Positions 1 through 9,317 are shown, numbered from the stretch's first letter. The stretch is 40,485 nt of DNA from Dendronalium phyllosphericum CENA369 (GCF_016056275.1 NZ_JAECZA010000238.1:1-40485); one strand, 5' to 3'. Program-made: numbers and translations. The notes: a model not told the origin generated them from the sequence alone.

Positions 1-118
1 AGTCTCCACCTTGAACAGCTTTGTACATTCTTCTTTGCAGGCGGAAAAGGTTACGCCGGAATTTCTTCCAGGGTAATGTTCTCCATGATTCACTGGCATT
101 ATTGCTGTGTCCAATCAT
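1..118 (-). CDS. ltrA: Group II intron reverse transcriptase/maturase, N-terminus only (partial)
   Basis: The frame opens with ATG at 116-118 and stays open to the window edge (39 codons visible). A GGAG Shine-Dalgarno lies a few bases upstream. The visible residues include SWRTLPWKKFRRNLFRLQ followed by RRMYKAVQGGD. This is the usual opening of cyanobacterial group II intron-encoded proteins, just ahead of the reverse transcriptase domain: a W-x-T-L-P-W motif, then a basic helix. The full protein would be expected to carry RT, maturase and perhaps HNH endonuclease domains that help splicing and retrohoming, but none of these is inside the window. The family call rests on the N-terminus plus the surrounding intron sequence. 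Confidence 0.85.
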   Translation of the reverse strand, partial: MIGHSNNASESWRTLPWKKFRRNLFRLQRRMYKAVQGGD

Positions 119-658
119 GCTCTACTCCAATTCGTGTACTCTGAACACCTCAGACCAATTACGGTCTGTCCTACCCGAACTAAAGGAATTCCGCTGCTCG
201 TCTAGCCTACTTGGGGGTTCGACCTTCCCCTAGACCCTTAGTTCGTTTTTATTCGTTCCCTCAACTGATTACTTGCTTCGTTAGGTGTAGCCAATTTAAC
301 CTTCAGAAACCCTTGGTTCTTGCTGCTGTCATCCCTCATAACGCAGCGGGTTTTAACTCTGATGAAGTCGGGGGTTTTGTGTTATGCCCCGCTTGAGTGT
401 GGGTTACTTTTCTAGGCTCTGTTTCACCGTGGAAGCTCCCTATTAACGCCAGTGTCAATCCATAGCGATTGTCTGATTGCGTCCTGTTCCCAGCTTCACT
501 CTGCAAGAATCGAGCTTGCTCGGTGTGGGCAGGTAAGGAGTCACGCCTGAACCTGGCGGGTAGGACTTTCACCTACATCTGGTTGAGAGTTCAACTCGTA
601 AGAGTTGGTAAGTTTATTTACGGACTGGATACCGGGATTCACTTACAACGAATCGCAC
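1..658 (-). mobile_element. Group II intron, 5' portion (runs off the left edge)
   Basis: Read on the minus strand, the element begins at 658 with GTGCG, the conserved 5' end of group II introns. It continues with typical domain I text, including GGTGAAAGTCCTACC at about 562-576. About 540 bases of structured non-coding sequence precede an open frame that starts at 118 and looks like the N-terminus of an intron-encoded reverse transcriptase/maturase. The 5' exon is the 3' end of the metal ATPase gene, so the intron lies in the sense orientation in that gene and could splice out of its mRNA. The short frames called on both strands in 21-640 are incidental. The 3' end (domains V and VI) is outside the window, so completeness cannot be judged. 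I did not resolve a convincing EBS1-IBS1 pairing. Confidence 0.88.
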
Positions 659-3095
659 GGGGATTCTCTCTAAATAGCCTCATACCATTCGCTGTGACAA
701 GTAAAGAAGTTCCCGTATCAGCTAATACAGCAATTGCTAACCCGACGAAACCAAAAGTACCCAGTAGTAAAAATAGTCCTTTTGTCACTAGCGAAAAAAC
801 CACATTTTGTTGAATTACTGATACTGTACGACGGCTCAAATTGACTGCGTAGCTCAGTTTTCTTAGGTCACTGCCTACTAAGACTACATCTGCTGTTTCT
901 AAGGCAATGTCAATTCCACCAACCGCAAAACTGATATCTGCGGCAGCTAAGGCTGGTGCGTCGTTAATACCATCGCCCACCATACCTACAACTCCAGATT
1001 GTCGCAATTGCTGAATTACTTGCAGCTTGTCTTCCGGTAACAGTTCAGCTTGATAATCTGTGATTTCTATTTGTTGAGCGATCTGTTTCGCTACAGCAGT
1101 GCGATCGCCTGTTAACATCGTGAGATGCCGCATTCCCAACCGTTGCAATAACCGTATCGCTTCCGCCGCTTCTAGCCGCAAGCCATCTGCTAAGGCGACA
1201 ATTCCTAATAATTTATCGCTATTGCCTACAAGCACAGTTGTTTGCCCCAAATTTTCAATTTCTACTAGCAAGGATTCGGCTGTTGTTGATAAAGCAATAT
1301 CAAAGTCAGCAAATAATCGCCGATTTCCTACAAAGTAGAGATTTTCGTCTATTTGTGCGGCAATACCTCTGCCAGGATAGGCTGTAAAATTTTCAATATT
1401 CTCTAAATTTAATCTTTGTTCTTTGGCTGTTGCGACAATCGCTTTCGCTAAAGGATGTTCTGATTGTTGTTCTAAAGAAGCGGCAATAGATAATACAAAA
1501 CTGGTATTCTCTTCTCCCAAGTTATAAACTTTTTGAACTACAGGCTGTCCTTGAGTCAAGGTTCCAGTTTTATCAAAGGCTAGGCTAGTTAAGTGCCCAG
1601 CTGTCTCTAGTGCATGACCACCTTTGAATAAAACTCCTTGGCGGGTTGCCGCACCAATGGCACTAACAATTGAAACTGGGGTAGAAATCACCAAGGCACA
1701 GGGACAGGCAATCACTAGCAACACTAATGCCCGATATAGCCAAATATTCAGAGGTTGAGCAAATACTAAGGGTGGAATTAAGACAATAGCGATCGCACTT
1801 AGAATTACTATCGGAGTATATATTTCGGCAAACCTATCCACCCACTGCTGTGTCGGCGCACGGCTTGATTGTGCTTCTTCCACAAGGTGAATAATTTTGG
1901 CAACGGTCGTATCGCTAACAGTATGCGTAACTTTGACAGACAAAAAACCTGTTTGATTCAAAGTGCCAGCAAAAACAATATCTCCTGGGGCTTTATCTTC
2001 GGGGATTGATTCTCCTGTAATGGGAGACTGGTCAATTGCACTCGTTCCAGAAACTACTACGCCATCCAGCGCCACCCGCTGTCCCGGTCGAATCGTTAAA
2101 ATTTCGCCTACCCTAATACTTTCAACGGCAACTGTAACTTCTTGATGGTTGCGCTTAACGGTGGCAGTTGGTGGAGTCAAATCCATCAACCCCTGAATGG
2201 CATTGCGAGTACGACCAAATGTGAAGACTTGCAGCGTTGTGCCCAAGGAGAATAAAAAAACCACCAGTGCCGCTTCAAACCAATCTCCTAAAATTACTGC
2301 CCCAATTACTGAAATTGTCATCAGCAGATTCATATCAGCACGGCGCAAACGCAACTCAAATAACCCTGCCCGTGCAATCGGATAGCCAGCAACTACTATG
2401 CCAATGCCATAAAAAGCTCTTACCAACCAAATGGGTAATGCCAAATACTGAGTAACTAAGCCTAAACATAACCCTATGCCTGCCAGAATCACACTCTGCC
2501 CCCGCCGATTGGTAATCCAGAATTTCCAGTTTGTGGCTGCGGGTTTTTGAGTTTCTAGTGATTTTCCCTCTGCTTCCTGTACATGCTCGTGGTGATGGTC
2601 GTGGTCATGCTCATGATTACAGGAGTCATGGTGATGTGAGGAATGACTGCCAGAATTGTGCTCAACTGTGTAACCTAAAGCTTGAATCCGTTCGTGAATG
2701 GTTGTTTCACTAACTTGTTGCGGATTATAAGATATTTGCGATCGCCCAGTCGCAAAACTAACCGATGCCTCATTCACACCTGAAATCTGCTGTAAGCCAA
2801 CCTCAATTGTTTTGGCACAACTGCCGCAATCCATCCCACTAATTTGTACTTGTAGCGTTTTTGTTGGGCTGGCATCAACGGTATAGCCTAAAACAGCAAT
2901 TCTATGCTTAATTTCTGCTTCACTCAAAAGATTCGGGTCGTAAGAAACCTTTACTCGACCTGTAGCAAAACTTACCGAAGCTTCCATTACACCATTTAAT
3001 TGCTGCAAGCTAGCTGCAATTGTCTGGGCACAACTGCCGCAATCCATACCACTAACTTGCAAAGTTTGAGTTTTCAAGGAATTGCTCTGACTCAT
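639..3095 (-). CDS. Zn/Cd/Pb-type P1B heavy-metal efflux ATPase, interrupted by a group II intron near its 3' end
   Basis: This is an inner-membrane metal exporter. Two N-terminal HMA domains each carry GMDCGSC (near residues 16 and 90). A His-rich linker (about 145-171) follows. Core P-type motifs are TGES (about 358), the transmembrane CPC (about 462), the phosphorylated DKTGT (about 505), SEHPLA and GDGINDAP (about 705). The last membrane segments have a Lys (TKGLFLL) and a DTG motif, the pair typical of P1B-2 transporters for Zn, Cd and Pb. Native coding ends after 812 codons plus one base at 659. The last six residues (RAIRCK) and the stop at 639-641 are intron sequence, so without splicing the protein ends with that short foreign tail; with splicing the 3' exon lies outside the window. 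The divergent neighbour is an SmtB/AztR-type repressor, so this may be the AztA/ZiaA equivalent. Confidence 0.93.
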   Translation of the reverse strand: MSQSNSLKTQTLQVSGMDCGSCAQTIAASLQQLNGVMEASVSFATGRVKVSYDPNLLSEAEIKHRIAVLGYTVDASPTKTLQVQISGMDCGSCAKTIEVGLQQISGVNEASVSFATGRSQISYNPQQVSETTIHERIQALGYTVEHNSGSHSSHHHDSCNHEHDHDHHHEHVQEAEGKSLETQKPAATNWKFWITNRRGQSVILAGIGLCLGLVTQYLALPIWLVRAFYGIGIVVAGYPIARAGLFELRLRRADMNLLMTISVIGAVILGDWFEAALVVFLFSLGTTLQVFTFGRTRNAIQGLMDLTPPTATVKRNHQEVTVAVESIRVGEILTIRPGQRVALDGVVVSGTSAIDQSPITGESIPEDKAPGDIVFAGTLNQTGFLSVKVTHTVSDTTVAKIIHLVEEAQSSRAPTQQWVDRFAEIYTPIVILSAIAIVLIPPLVFAQPLNIWLYRALVLLVIACPCALVISTPVSIVSAIGAATRQGVLFKGGHALETAGHLTSLAFDKTGTLTQGQPVVQKVYNLGEENTSFVLSIAASLEQQSEHPLAKAIVATAKEQRLNLENIENFTAYPGRGIAAQIDENLYFVGNRRLFADFDIALSTTAESLLVEIENLGQTTVLVGNSDKLLGIVALADGLRLEAAEAIRLLQRLGMRHLTMLTGDRTAVAKQIAQQIEITDYQAELLPEDKLQVIQQLRQSGVVGMVGDGINDAPALAAADISFAVGGIDIALETADVVLVGSDLRKLSYAVNLSRRTVSVIQQNVVFSLVTKGLFLLLGTFGFVGLAIAVLADTGTSLLVTANGMRLFRENPRAIRCK

Positions 3096-3139
3096 GGCAA
3101 TACCAAAAGGCTAAGTGACTATCAGTATTTTAATCAATA

Positions 3140-3165
3140 GTTGAACAGTTATTCAATTGTTCAAC
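3140..3165. promoter_or_regulatory. SmtB/ArsR-type operator between the divergent ATPase and regulator genes
   Basis: The segment TGAACAGTTATTCA at 3142-3155 matches the 6-2-6 core of known smt operators (TGAACA-N2-TATTCA). It overlaps a larger perfect inverted repeat, GTTGAACA (3140-3147) and TGTTCAAC (3158-3165). Three half-sites (TGAACA, TATTCA, TGTTCA) are therefore stacked within 26 bp. The position, 45-80 bp from both start codons, fits repression of the ATPase gene and autoregulation of the regulator, released by metal binding. Confidence 0.8.
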
Positions 3166-3218
3166 ATGTAACAATTTAGGTACTATTGAGATTGATAACC
3201 ATTGCCTCATTTCCGGAC

Positions 3219-3632
3219 ATGAATCAGCACAAGCCAGACAACCGAAATAATCCTGATGCGCCAAACTGTAAAACCCATCTAGTGAACTTAGAGAATGTAC
3301 GGTCTTCGCGATCGCAGATTTTGCCAACAGCAAAGGCACAGCAGATATCAGAAGTCTTGGGTTTGCTTGCTGATACAAATCGCTTACGCCTAATATCAGC
3401 TTTGGCTTCGCAAGAGTTATGTGTTTGCGATTTAGCGGCATTAACAAAAATGAGTGAATCAGCCGTTTGCCATCAGCTACGCTTATTGAAAGCAATGCGT
3501 TTAGTCAGCTATCGCCGAGAAGGTCGCAAAGTCTATTACAGTTTGGCTGACAATCACATTACAAATCTGTATCACTTTTTAGTTGAAAATTTACACGAGT
3601 CAAATGATGAAACTTTGACTGAAATGGGATGA
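3219..3632 (+). CDS. ArsR/SmtB-family metal-sensing repressor (AztR/ZiaR-like)
   Basis: This is a 137-residue winged-helix dimeric repressor. The core runs from AQQISEVLGLLADTNRLRLI through the recognition helix (MSESAVCHQLRLLKAM) to the wing (YRREGRKVYYSLAD). ELCVCDL carries the two Cys of an alpha3N-type metal site, and a further Cys (residue 17) and His lie in the N-terminal arm. In the last helix the SmtB-type alpha5 pattern D-x-H-x10-H-x2-E reads D-N-H then N instead of the second His, ending in E, so the alpha5 site is altered. The frame also opens at a TTG at 3186, but ATG 3219 gives the usual family N-terminus; no clear Shine-Dalgarno supports either. It is divergent from the metal ATPase, which it presumably represses through the operator at 3140-3165. 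Confidence 0.9.
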   Translation: MNQHKPDNRNNPDAPNCKTHLVNLENVRSSRSQILPTAKAQQISEVLGLLADTNRLRLISALASQELCVCDLAALTKMSESAVCHQLRLLKAMRLVSYRREGRKVYYSLADNHITNLYHFLVENLHESNDETLTEMG

Positions 3633-3843
3633 AAAAGGGCGGAGGTAGAAGAGAGCAGGGGGAGCAGGGGTAGATGAGGGAGTGAGGGAGATGAGGGAGT
3701 GAGGGAGAATAACTTGCGACCTCCGACATGCTACTTGCGACTTCTGCCTCCTGCCTTCTGACTTTTAACTCAGCACTCAGCACTACTAACAACTGACTTT
3801 TGTACAGACAAGGGTTAATCGCGTCTCTACGACAACTGACTCA

Positions 3844-3894
3844 CCACTTCCATAAAATTGCAAAAGTGGCTCCAACCACTGGCCGGAACCACTT
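3844..3894. repeat. Three-armed alternative hairpin
   Basis: CCACTT (3844-3849), AAGTGG (3864-3869) and CCACTT (3889-3894) can pair in two mutually exclusive ways. The second pairing extends to ten positions with one mismatch (3864-3873 with 3885-3894). It lies between two convergent genes. Its function is unknown. Confidence 0.45.
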
Positions 3895-4011
3895 CTGATA
3901 CACCCCTTGCACTACAAAAAATATACCAGTATTAACTGTTATATAAATGCCAAATTGCCAAAAACCTGTTTCTTGGACACTACAGCTAATTCAAGGGATG
4001 GGAACAAGGAA

Positions 4012-4045
4012 GATAAAAGTGGGATAGACAATTTGCCTATCCCAC
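4012..4045 (-). terminator. Rho-independent terminator of ahcY
   Basis: Perfect 9-bp arms GTGGGATAG (4019-4027) and CTATCCCAC (4037-4045) enclose a 9-nt loop. On the minus strand the stem is followed by TTTTATCTT. It lies about 70 bp past the ahcY stop. Confidence 0.8.
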
Positions 4046-4114
4046 AAACCTAAATTTCAAGATTGAATTATTGGTTTAGCTTTACTGTTGAACCAGTAGA
4101 CATCTAAGGTTATC

Positions 4115-5797
<1,683 letters not shown>

Positions 5798-7414
5798 GTG
5801 CGCTTTCAATTTTTGGCGATCGCTAGTTCAATGGCTATAACCGTTGGATCTGTGCCAAAAGCTACAGGCCAAATTCCGGTTATACCTCAGATACAGAATC
5901 TTAGTAACCAGAGTAATGACCCAGATAACAGACTTGTTTCTGGCTGGATTTATTTAGATGGTCGCCAGTTGTTTCAAATAGCAGCAACCAAAGCTAATTT
6001 TACCGAACGTTCCCAAGATATCCAGCAGAATTTGAATCAAATCAAGGAAAATTATTTGCGATCGCCTACAAAAAAAGCCAGGGTAGAAACCCGAAAATTA
6101 AATGGATTGCCAGTAATTTACGTCAACGACCAATACTTGATGACTATTACCGCCGAGGATGCTCAACTGCGAAAAGAAGATCCATTTATCTCGGCTAATC
6201 AACTCAACGAAAAGTTGCAAGACTCTCTACAACAAGCAAGACAAGAGCGACAAACTCAATCTTTAGTCAGCCAAGGAAAAATTGCTGCTGGCATTGGGGT
6301 GGTAATGATTCTCACAAGCTGTGGGGTATTGATTTGGCAGCGCCGTTCCACCAATAATTTAGTACAATCTACTACCCAAGCTCCACAAACAGCGCAACCA
6401 ATTACAACACAACTAAATCAACAGCAACATCGTCATCTTCGAGAAGTTAAGAAACGACTGTTTCAATTAGCCCAAGCAGGAATTTGGGGAAGCGGTAGTT
6501 TCATCATTTTGGGTCTATTTCCTTATACACGACCATTTCAAGCAGGCATTCTCAACGCTGTGCAAATTCCTTTGAGATTGGCTGTCGTAGCATTGGGAAC
6601 TTATGTCGCAATCCGTTTTAGTTATGCTTTAATTGACCGCTTTACCAGCACTTTCATTAGCAGTGGTGCTTTATTCAACTCGGAAGCTTTTGAACGTCTG
6701 AAACTACGAGTTTCCACTTTTTCTAACGTGACTAAAAGCATTGTGACTGGTATCTGGGTCGGCGTTGGTATTTTATTAGCTTTAGTCGCATTGGGTATAG
6801 ATATTATTCCCTTACTAGCTGGTGCTAGTTTAGTCGGTGTCGCCGTGTCTTTGGCTTCGCAAAACTTGATTAAAGATGCGATTAATGGCTTTCTCATCAT
6901 CCTAGAAGACCAGTACGCTTTAGGCGATGTTATTGCTGTGGGAGATGTGGGAGGCTTAGTAGAAAATTTGAATCTGCGGATGACTCAGTTACGGGATTCG
7001 GAAGGACGCTTAATTACAATTCCCAACAGCGAAATAAAAGTTGTCGCTAATCTTTCAAGTCGTTGGGCAAGAGCCGATATGACGATTCCAATTGCCTATG
7101 ATGCTGATATTGACCGTGCTTTAGAGTTAATTAAATCTGTGGCTTTGGAGATGGATAAAGATCCCCAATGGCAACATCAAATTATTGAAACACCGCAAGT
7201 TCTAGGAATAGATAATTTTGGCGATCGCGGTTTGATAATTCGTGTTTTGATTAAAACACAGCCACTTAAGCAATGGGATGTGGCACGAGAGTATCGCTAT
7301 CGCCTGAAAGTTACCTTAGACAAAGCTGGAATTTCTATTCCTGTGCCTCAACAAGCAATTTGGGTTAACGACGTTCAGGTGCTCAATCATCAAGAGAATG
7401 GCAAGGCTAATTAG
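5798..7414 (+). CDS. MscS-family mechanosensitive ion channel
   Basis: This is a small-conductance mechanosensitive channel with an extra N-terminal exported domain, 538 residues. The GTG at 5798 is chosen because AAGGAGGTG (5784-5792) sits 5-6 bases upstream, a near-perfect Shine-Dalgarno; the frame is open 26 codons further, to 5720. The N-terminus looks like a signal peptide (FQFLAIASSMAITVGSV) followed by a periplasmic segment. A hydrophobic helix ends in GVLIWQRR, two more transmembrane segments follow, and then the Gly/Ala-rich pore helix (LLAGASLVGVAVSLASQN) and the beta domain (GDVIAVGDVGGLVENLNLRM). The last is the MscS hallmark. Likely role: release of solutes on hypo-osmotic shock; a plasma-membrane site is inferred. 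Confidence 0.93.
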   Translation: MRFQFLAIASSMAITVGSVPKATGQIPVIPQIQNLSNQSNDPDNRLVSGWIYLDGRQLFQIAATKANFTERSQDIQQNLNQIKENYLRSPTKKARVETRKLNGLPVIYVNDQYLMTITAEDAQLRKEDPFISANQLNEKLQDSLQQARQERQTQSLVSQGKIAAGIGVVMILTSCGVLIWQRRSTNNLVQSTTQAPQTAQPITTQLNQQQHRHLREVKKRLFQLAQAGIWGSGSFIILGLFPYTRPFQAGILNAVQIPLRLAVVALGTYVAIRFSYALIDRFTSTFISSGALFNSEAFERLKLRVSTFSNVTKSIVTGIWVGVGILLALVALGIDIIPLLAGASLVGVAVSLASQNLIKDAINGFLIILEDQYALGDVIAVGDVGGLVENLNLRMTQLRDSEGRLITIPNSEIKVVANLSSRWARADMTIPIAYDADIDRALELIKSVALEMDKDPQWQHQIIETPQVLGIDNFGDRGLIIRVLIKTQPLKQWDVAREYRYRLKVTLDKAGISIPVPQQAIWVNDVQVLNHQENGKAN

Positions 7415-7589
7415 TTTGAAAAGGGTGTAGGGGATAGGGTGTGGGGTGTGGGGTATGAGGAATGGTATAAAGCATAGGGTTTCAAACAAGGTGTCCTTGT
7501 TTGTATAGTTAAAGCCCTTCTGGTAAGGGGAAAAGGAATTAAATAAAGTTTTCCCCTTTTCCTCCCCCATCTTCTCCTGCTTTCTGGAT

Positions 7590-7620
7590 TTGACACAAAA
7601 CAGTACAATTGTACTATAAT
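7590..7620 (+). promoter_or_regulatory. Promoter with an embedded LexA-type box
   Basis: TTGACA (7590-7595) is a consensus -35 element, and TATAAT (7615-7620, spacer 19) or TACTAT (7612-7617, spacer 16) serves as -10. Between them lies the perfect 14-bp palindrome AGTACAATTGTACT (7602-7615). It fits every position of the cyanobacterial LexA consensus as I recall it from Anabaena work, RGTAC-NNN-DGTWCB. A repressor bound there would occlude RNA polymerase. No experiment is implied, and the consensus is from memory. Confidence 0.7.
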
Positions 7621-7701
7621 AGATATAGCGTCCACAAAGCCTAGTGCAGTAAAAACGCCTCTATAACAGTCTTCTGGAAGATGGATTCAAGGGTTAGTCA
7701 G

Positions 7702-7965
7702 ATGATTAAGCATTACATTCTCAACCTCAACCCAACTGCCAAGCACGAATGGGATCGGTGTATCTTACGTGACCCGTTGACTGCAAAACGCCCAGACATT
7801 GCGAAATTAATTGCGGAAGCGGTTGGTGCTGATACAGGCAGTTATTTGGTTAGCGTGAATATCGAAGTACAAGTATTAGAGCAAGCTGCTGTGCCTCAAG
7901 CCGAACAATTATCGCTTTCATTCCCAGAGGTAGCTGTGTCATCGTCACTCCGAGAAGTCGCATAA
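7702..7965 (+). CDS. Unknown small protein, first gene of the LexA-box unit
   Basis: This 87-residue protein begins MIKHYILNLNPTAKHEWDR and carries a short helical middle (KRPDIAKLIAEAVGA) followed by an alternating, probably beta-rich stretch (SYLVSVNIEVQVLE) and a polar tail. No membrane segment or Cys pair is present, and I do not recognise a family. ATG 7702 is preferred because AAGGG lies 8 bases upstream. The frame also has an ATG at 7681, but the nearest GGAAG abuts it too closely to work. It lies about 80 bp below the LexA-box promoter and 124 bp above a second unknown gene, with a hairpin between them. By context it may be DNA-damage inducible; that is inference only. Confidence 0.7.
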   Translation: MIKHYILNLNPTAKHEWDRCILRDPLTAKRPDIAKLIAEAVGADTGSYLVSVNIEVQVLEQAAVPQAEQLSLSFPEVAVSSSLREVA

Positions 7966-7993
7966 TTAAGCAGGCAGAGGCGAAAATCGTTTG

Positions 7994-8024
7994 AAAATTC
8001 AAAAGTTGGCATTTTGAATTTTTT
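7994..8024 (+). terminator. AT-rich hairpin between the two LexA-unit genes (attenuator or weak terminator)
   Basis: Perfect 11-bp arms AAAATTCAAAA (7994-8004) and TTTTGAATTTT (8012-8022) enclose a 7-nt loop, and the stem is followed by TT. The stem has little GC, so readthrough into the next gene is likely. Confidence 0.45.
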
Positions 8025-8089
8025 GCTCCTCATATTCAGTATTATAGCCTTTTTTCTTTGTCAAGATTTTCGCCAAGGAATATTATTTG

Positions 8090-8461
8090 ATGATGCAATT
8101 AAGCCATTATCCAACTGCGATCGCCCAAGCTGCCCAAAGAATGAATGAAGTAGATTCGCAATTGATGGCAGTTCAGCTTCAGATTAACCGATTTGAAGGT
8201 AATGCCGATCGCGCTGCCGCCTTTGATATAGATTTGAAAAATGATGCCCAACGCAAGGCACGGCGCTTTGAAGTGTTGGTTGTGAATCAAGAATATCAAA
8301 AGGCACTAGATATGCAGATCCAATTAACGGTTGAAAGAGCGAATGCCTTTGCTCATTTAGAGTATCTGCGTAACCAATTTAGCGTCGCAAAATTAGAAGC
8401 CAGATTAGCGATCGCTCAACAACTTACCGATTTTGAATCTAGAGAATTAGTTGGTATATAA
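8090..8461 (+). CDS. Unknown helical/coiled-coil small protein, second gene of the LexA-box unit
   Basis: This 123-residue protein is almost wholly helical by composition: repeated charged/hydrophobic spacing from AAQRMNEVDSQLMAVQLQI to FSVAKLEARLAIAQQL suggests one or two long coiled-coil helices. There is a central basic stretch (DAQRKARRFEVL) and no membrane segment or catalytic motif. ATG 8090 is chosen; AAGGA lies at 8075-8079, which would suit a TTG at 8087 equally well. It follows the LexA-box gene on the same strand and is closed by the terminator at 8578-8622, so the two probably form one transcription unit. I do not recognise the family. The shape would fit a DNA-binding or partner-binding helper, but nothing proves it. 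Confidence 0.8.
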   Translation: MMQLSHYPTAIAQAAQRMNEVDSQLMAVQLQINRFEGNADRAAAFDIDLKNDAQRKARRFEVLVVNQEYQKALDMQIQLTVERANAFAHLEYLRNQFSVAKLEARLAIAQQLTDFESRELVGI

Positions 8462-8577
8462 GCAAGCCTATCGCCTACTTAGGCTACAGCGTACGCGCAA
8501 GTCTGAAATAGCTGATGAATCTGGGTTTGCACTTTGCACGTTCGCTTGAACGGCATTGCACCCCAACAAAATAATAT

Positions 8578-8622
8578 TAGCGCCTACCTAAATACAGGTA
8601 GGCGCTATTGTTTTATTTAAAT
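8578..8622 (+). terminator. Strong rho-independent terminator
   Basis: Perfect 12-bp arms TAGCGCCTACCT (8578-8589) and AGGTAGGCGCTA (8596-8607) with a 6-nt loop are followed by TTGTTTTATTT. This closes the LexA-box unit. Confidence 0.88.
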
Positions 8623-8688
8623 TCAGGGAGAAGATATAGCAAAATTATTTCCCTGATGTTTACTATTAATTGATGCCAACTTAATTTC

Positions 8689-8961
8689 TTACACAGCACT
8701 GCTGCGATTTAACAAGTTCCACAAGAAAACGGCGACAATTGCGCCCAGAACTGCTACCAAAATTCCAGGAATGCTGAGAGTTGGGGCCGCTAGAGCTAAA
8801 GTTCCTGTATTGAAGAATACGCCCAGACTGCCGCCAACGAAAGCACCAATGATTCCTAACAATATTGTTCCTAAGATTCCGCCACCTTGATGACCGGGGT
8901 AGATAGCCTTGGCGATAGCACCAGCAATGAGACCCAAAACAATCCAAGCAAGAATATTCAT
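8689..8961 (-). CDS. GlsB/YeaQ/YmgE-family small membrane protein
   Basis: This 90-residue, very hydrophobic protein has three predicted transmembrane segments: ILAWIVLGLIAGAIAKAI, a Gly-rich middle (GGGILGTILLGIIGAFVGG) and IPGILVAVLGAIVAVFLW. The pattern GLIAGAIAK then GGGxxGTxxLGIxGAxxGG is typical of the family historically named transglycosylase-associated proteins. They are common stress-inducible inner-membrane proteins with no established biochemical activity. No clear Shine-Dalgarno precedes the ATG at 8961. It stands alone, convergent with the LexA-box unit. Confidence 0.9.
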   Translation of the reverse strand: MNILAWIVLGLIAGAIAKAIYPGHQGGGILGTILLGIIGAFVGGSLGVFFNTGTLALAAPTLSIPGILVAVLGAIVAVFLWNLLNRSSAV

Positions 8962-9317
8962 CGTTTTTATTTAATATATGTTTTGTACTGACAAATATAG
9001 AATAGCAATCTCAACAATGATATTCCCTCTACCAAGAGAACCAATTATTAATAGCCTTCAGGATGAACTGCCGTTATTTCTTGTGATATACCCCTCAATA
9101 AAATGAATAATAAATTAAGAAAAAGCTCCTACTCGGTCTAAAACTAGGAGCCTCTGTGTTCATTGCTTGTAATTGCAGTATATGCATTTATAATGACCTT
9201 TGCGCCTCTACTTTAAGAATTAAGCTGAGGTTGAAGTTGGGTTTTTCTCACCAAAAAGAATGCAATGCCGCTCAAACTTAGCGATCGCCTTCTCATTTCG
9301 GTAGATCGTATATTCAT
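8962..9317. other. Gene-free spacer
   Basis: Apart from the minus-strand terminator at 9117-9151, I see only AT-rich sequence that may hold the promoter of the small membrane protein gene, and one HIP1 octamer near 9281. Confidence 0.6.
9117..9151 (-). terminator. Terminator downstream of the glycosyltransferase pair
   Basis: Arms GCTCCTA (9125-9131) and TAGGAGC (9145-9151) have a 13-nt loop. On the minus strand the stem is followed by TTTTTCTT. It lies about 170 bp past the stop at 9318. Confidence 0.7.

Larger units (their letters stand above)
3633..4114. other. Gene-free convergent spacer with low-complexity repeats and hairpins
   Basis: No gene is seen. The spacer holds two perfect copies of a 17-bp unit (ATGAGGGAGTGAGGGAG, 3674-3707), short heptamer-like repeats (CTCAGCACTCAGCAC, about 3770-3784), a set of competing hairpins at 3844-3894, and the ahcY terminator at 4019-4045. 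Confidence 0.7.

Noticed and set aside
21-813. Short frames on both strands at the left end
   Set aside because: They lie in the non-coding domains of the group II intron or antisense to the ATPase exon. The real coding there is the reverse transcriptase start at 118.
7602-7615. NtcA-type site
   Set aside because: The NtcA pattern is GTA-N8-TAC; here the GTA/TAC spacing is six, while the palindrome fits the LexA-type consensus fully.
8681-8947. 88-codon minus-strand frame over the GlsB-like gene
   Set aside because: It is a frame-shifted shadow with unnatural composition; the 8689-8961 frame has clear transmembrane helices and family pattern.
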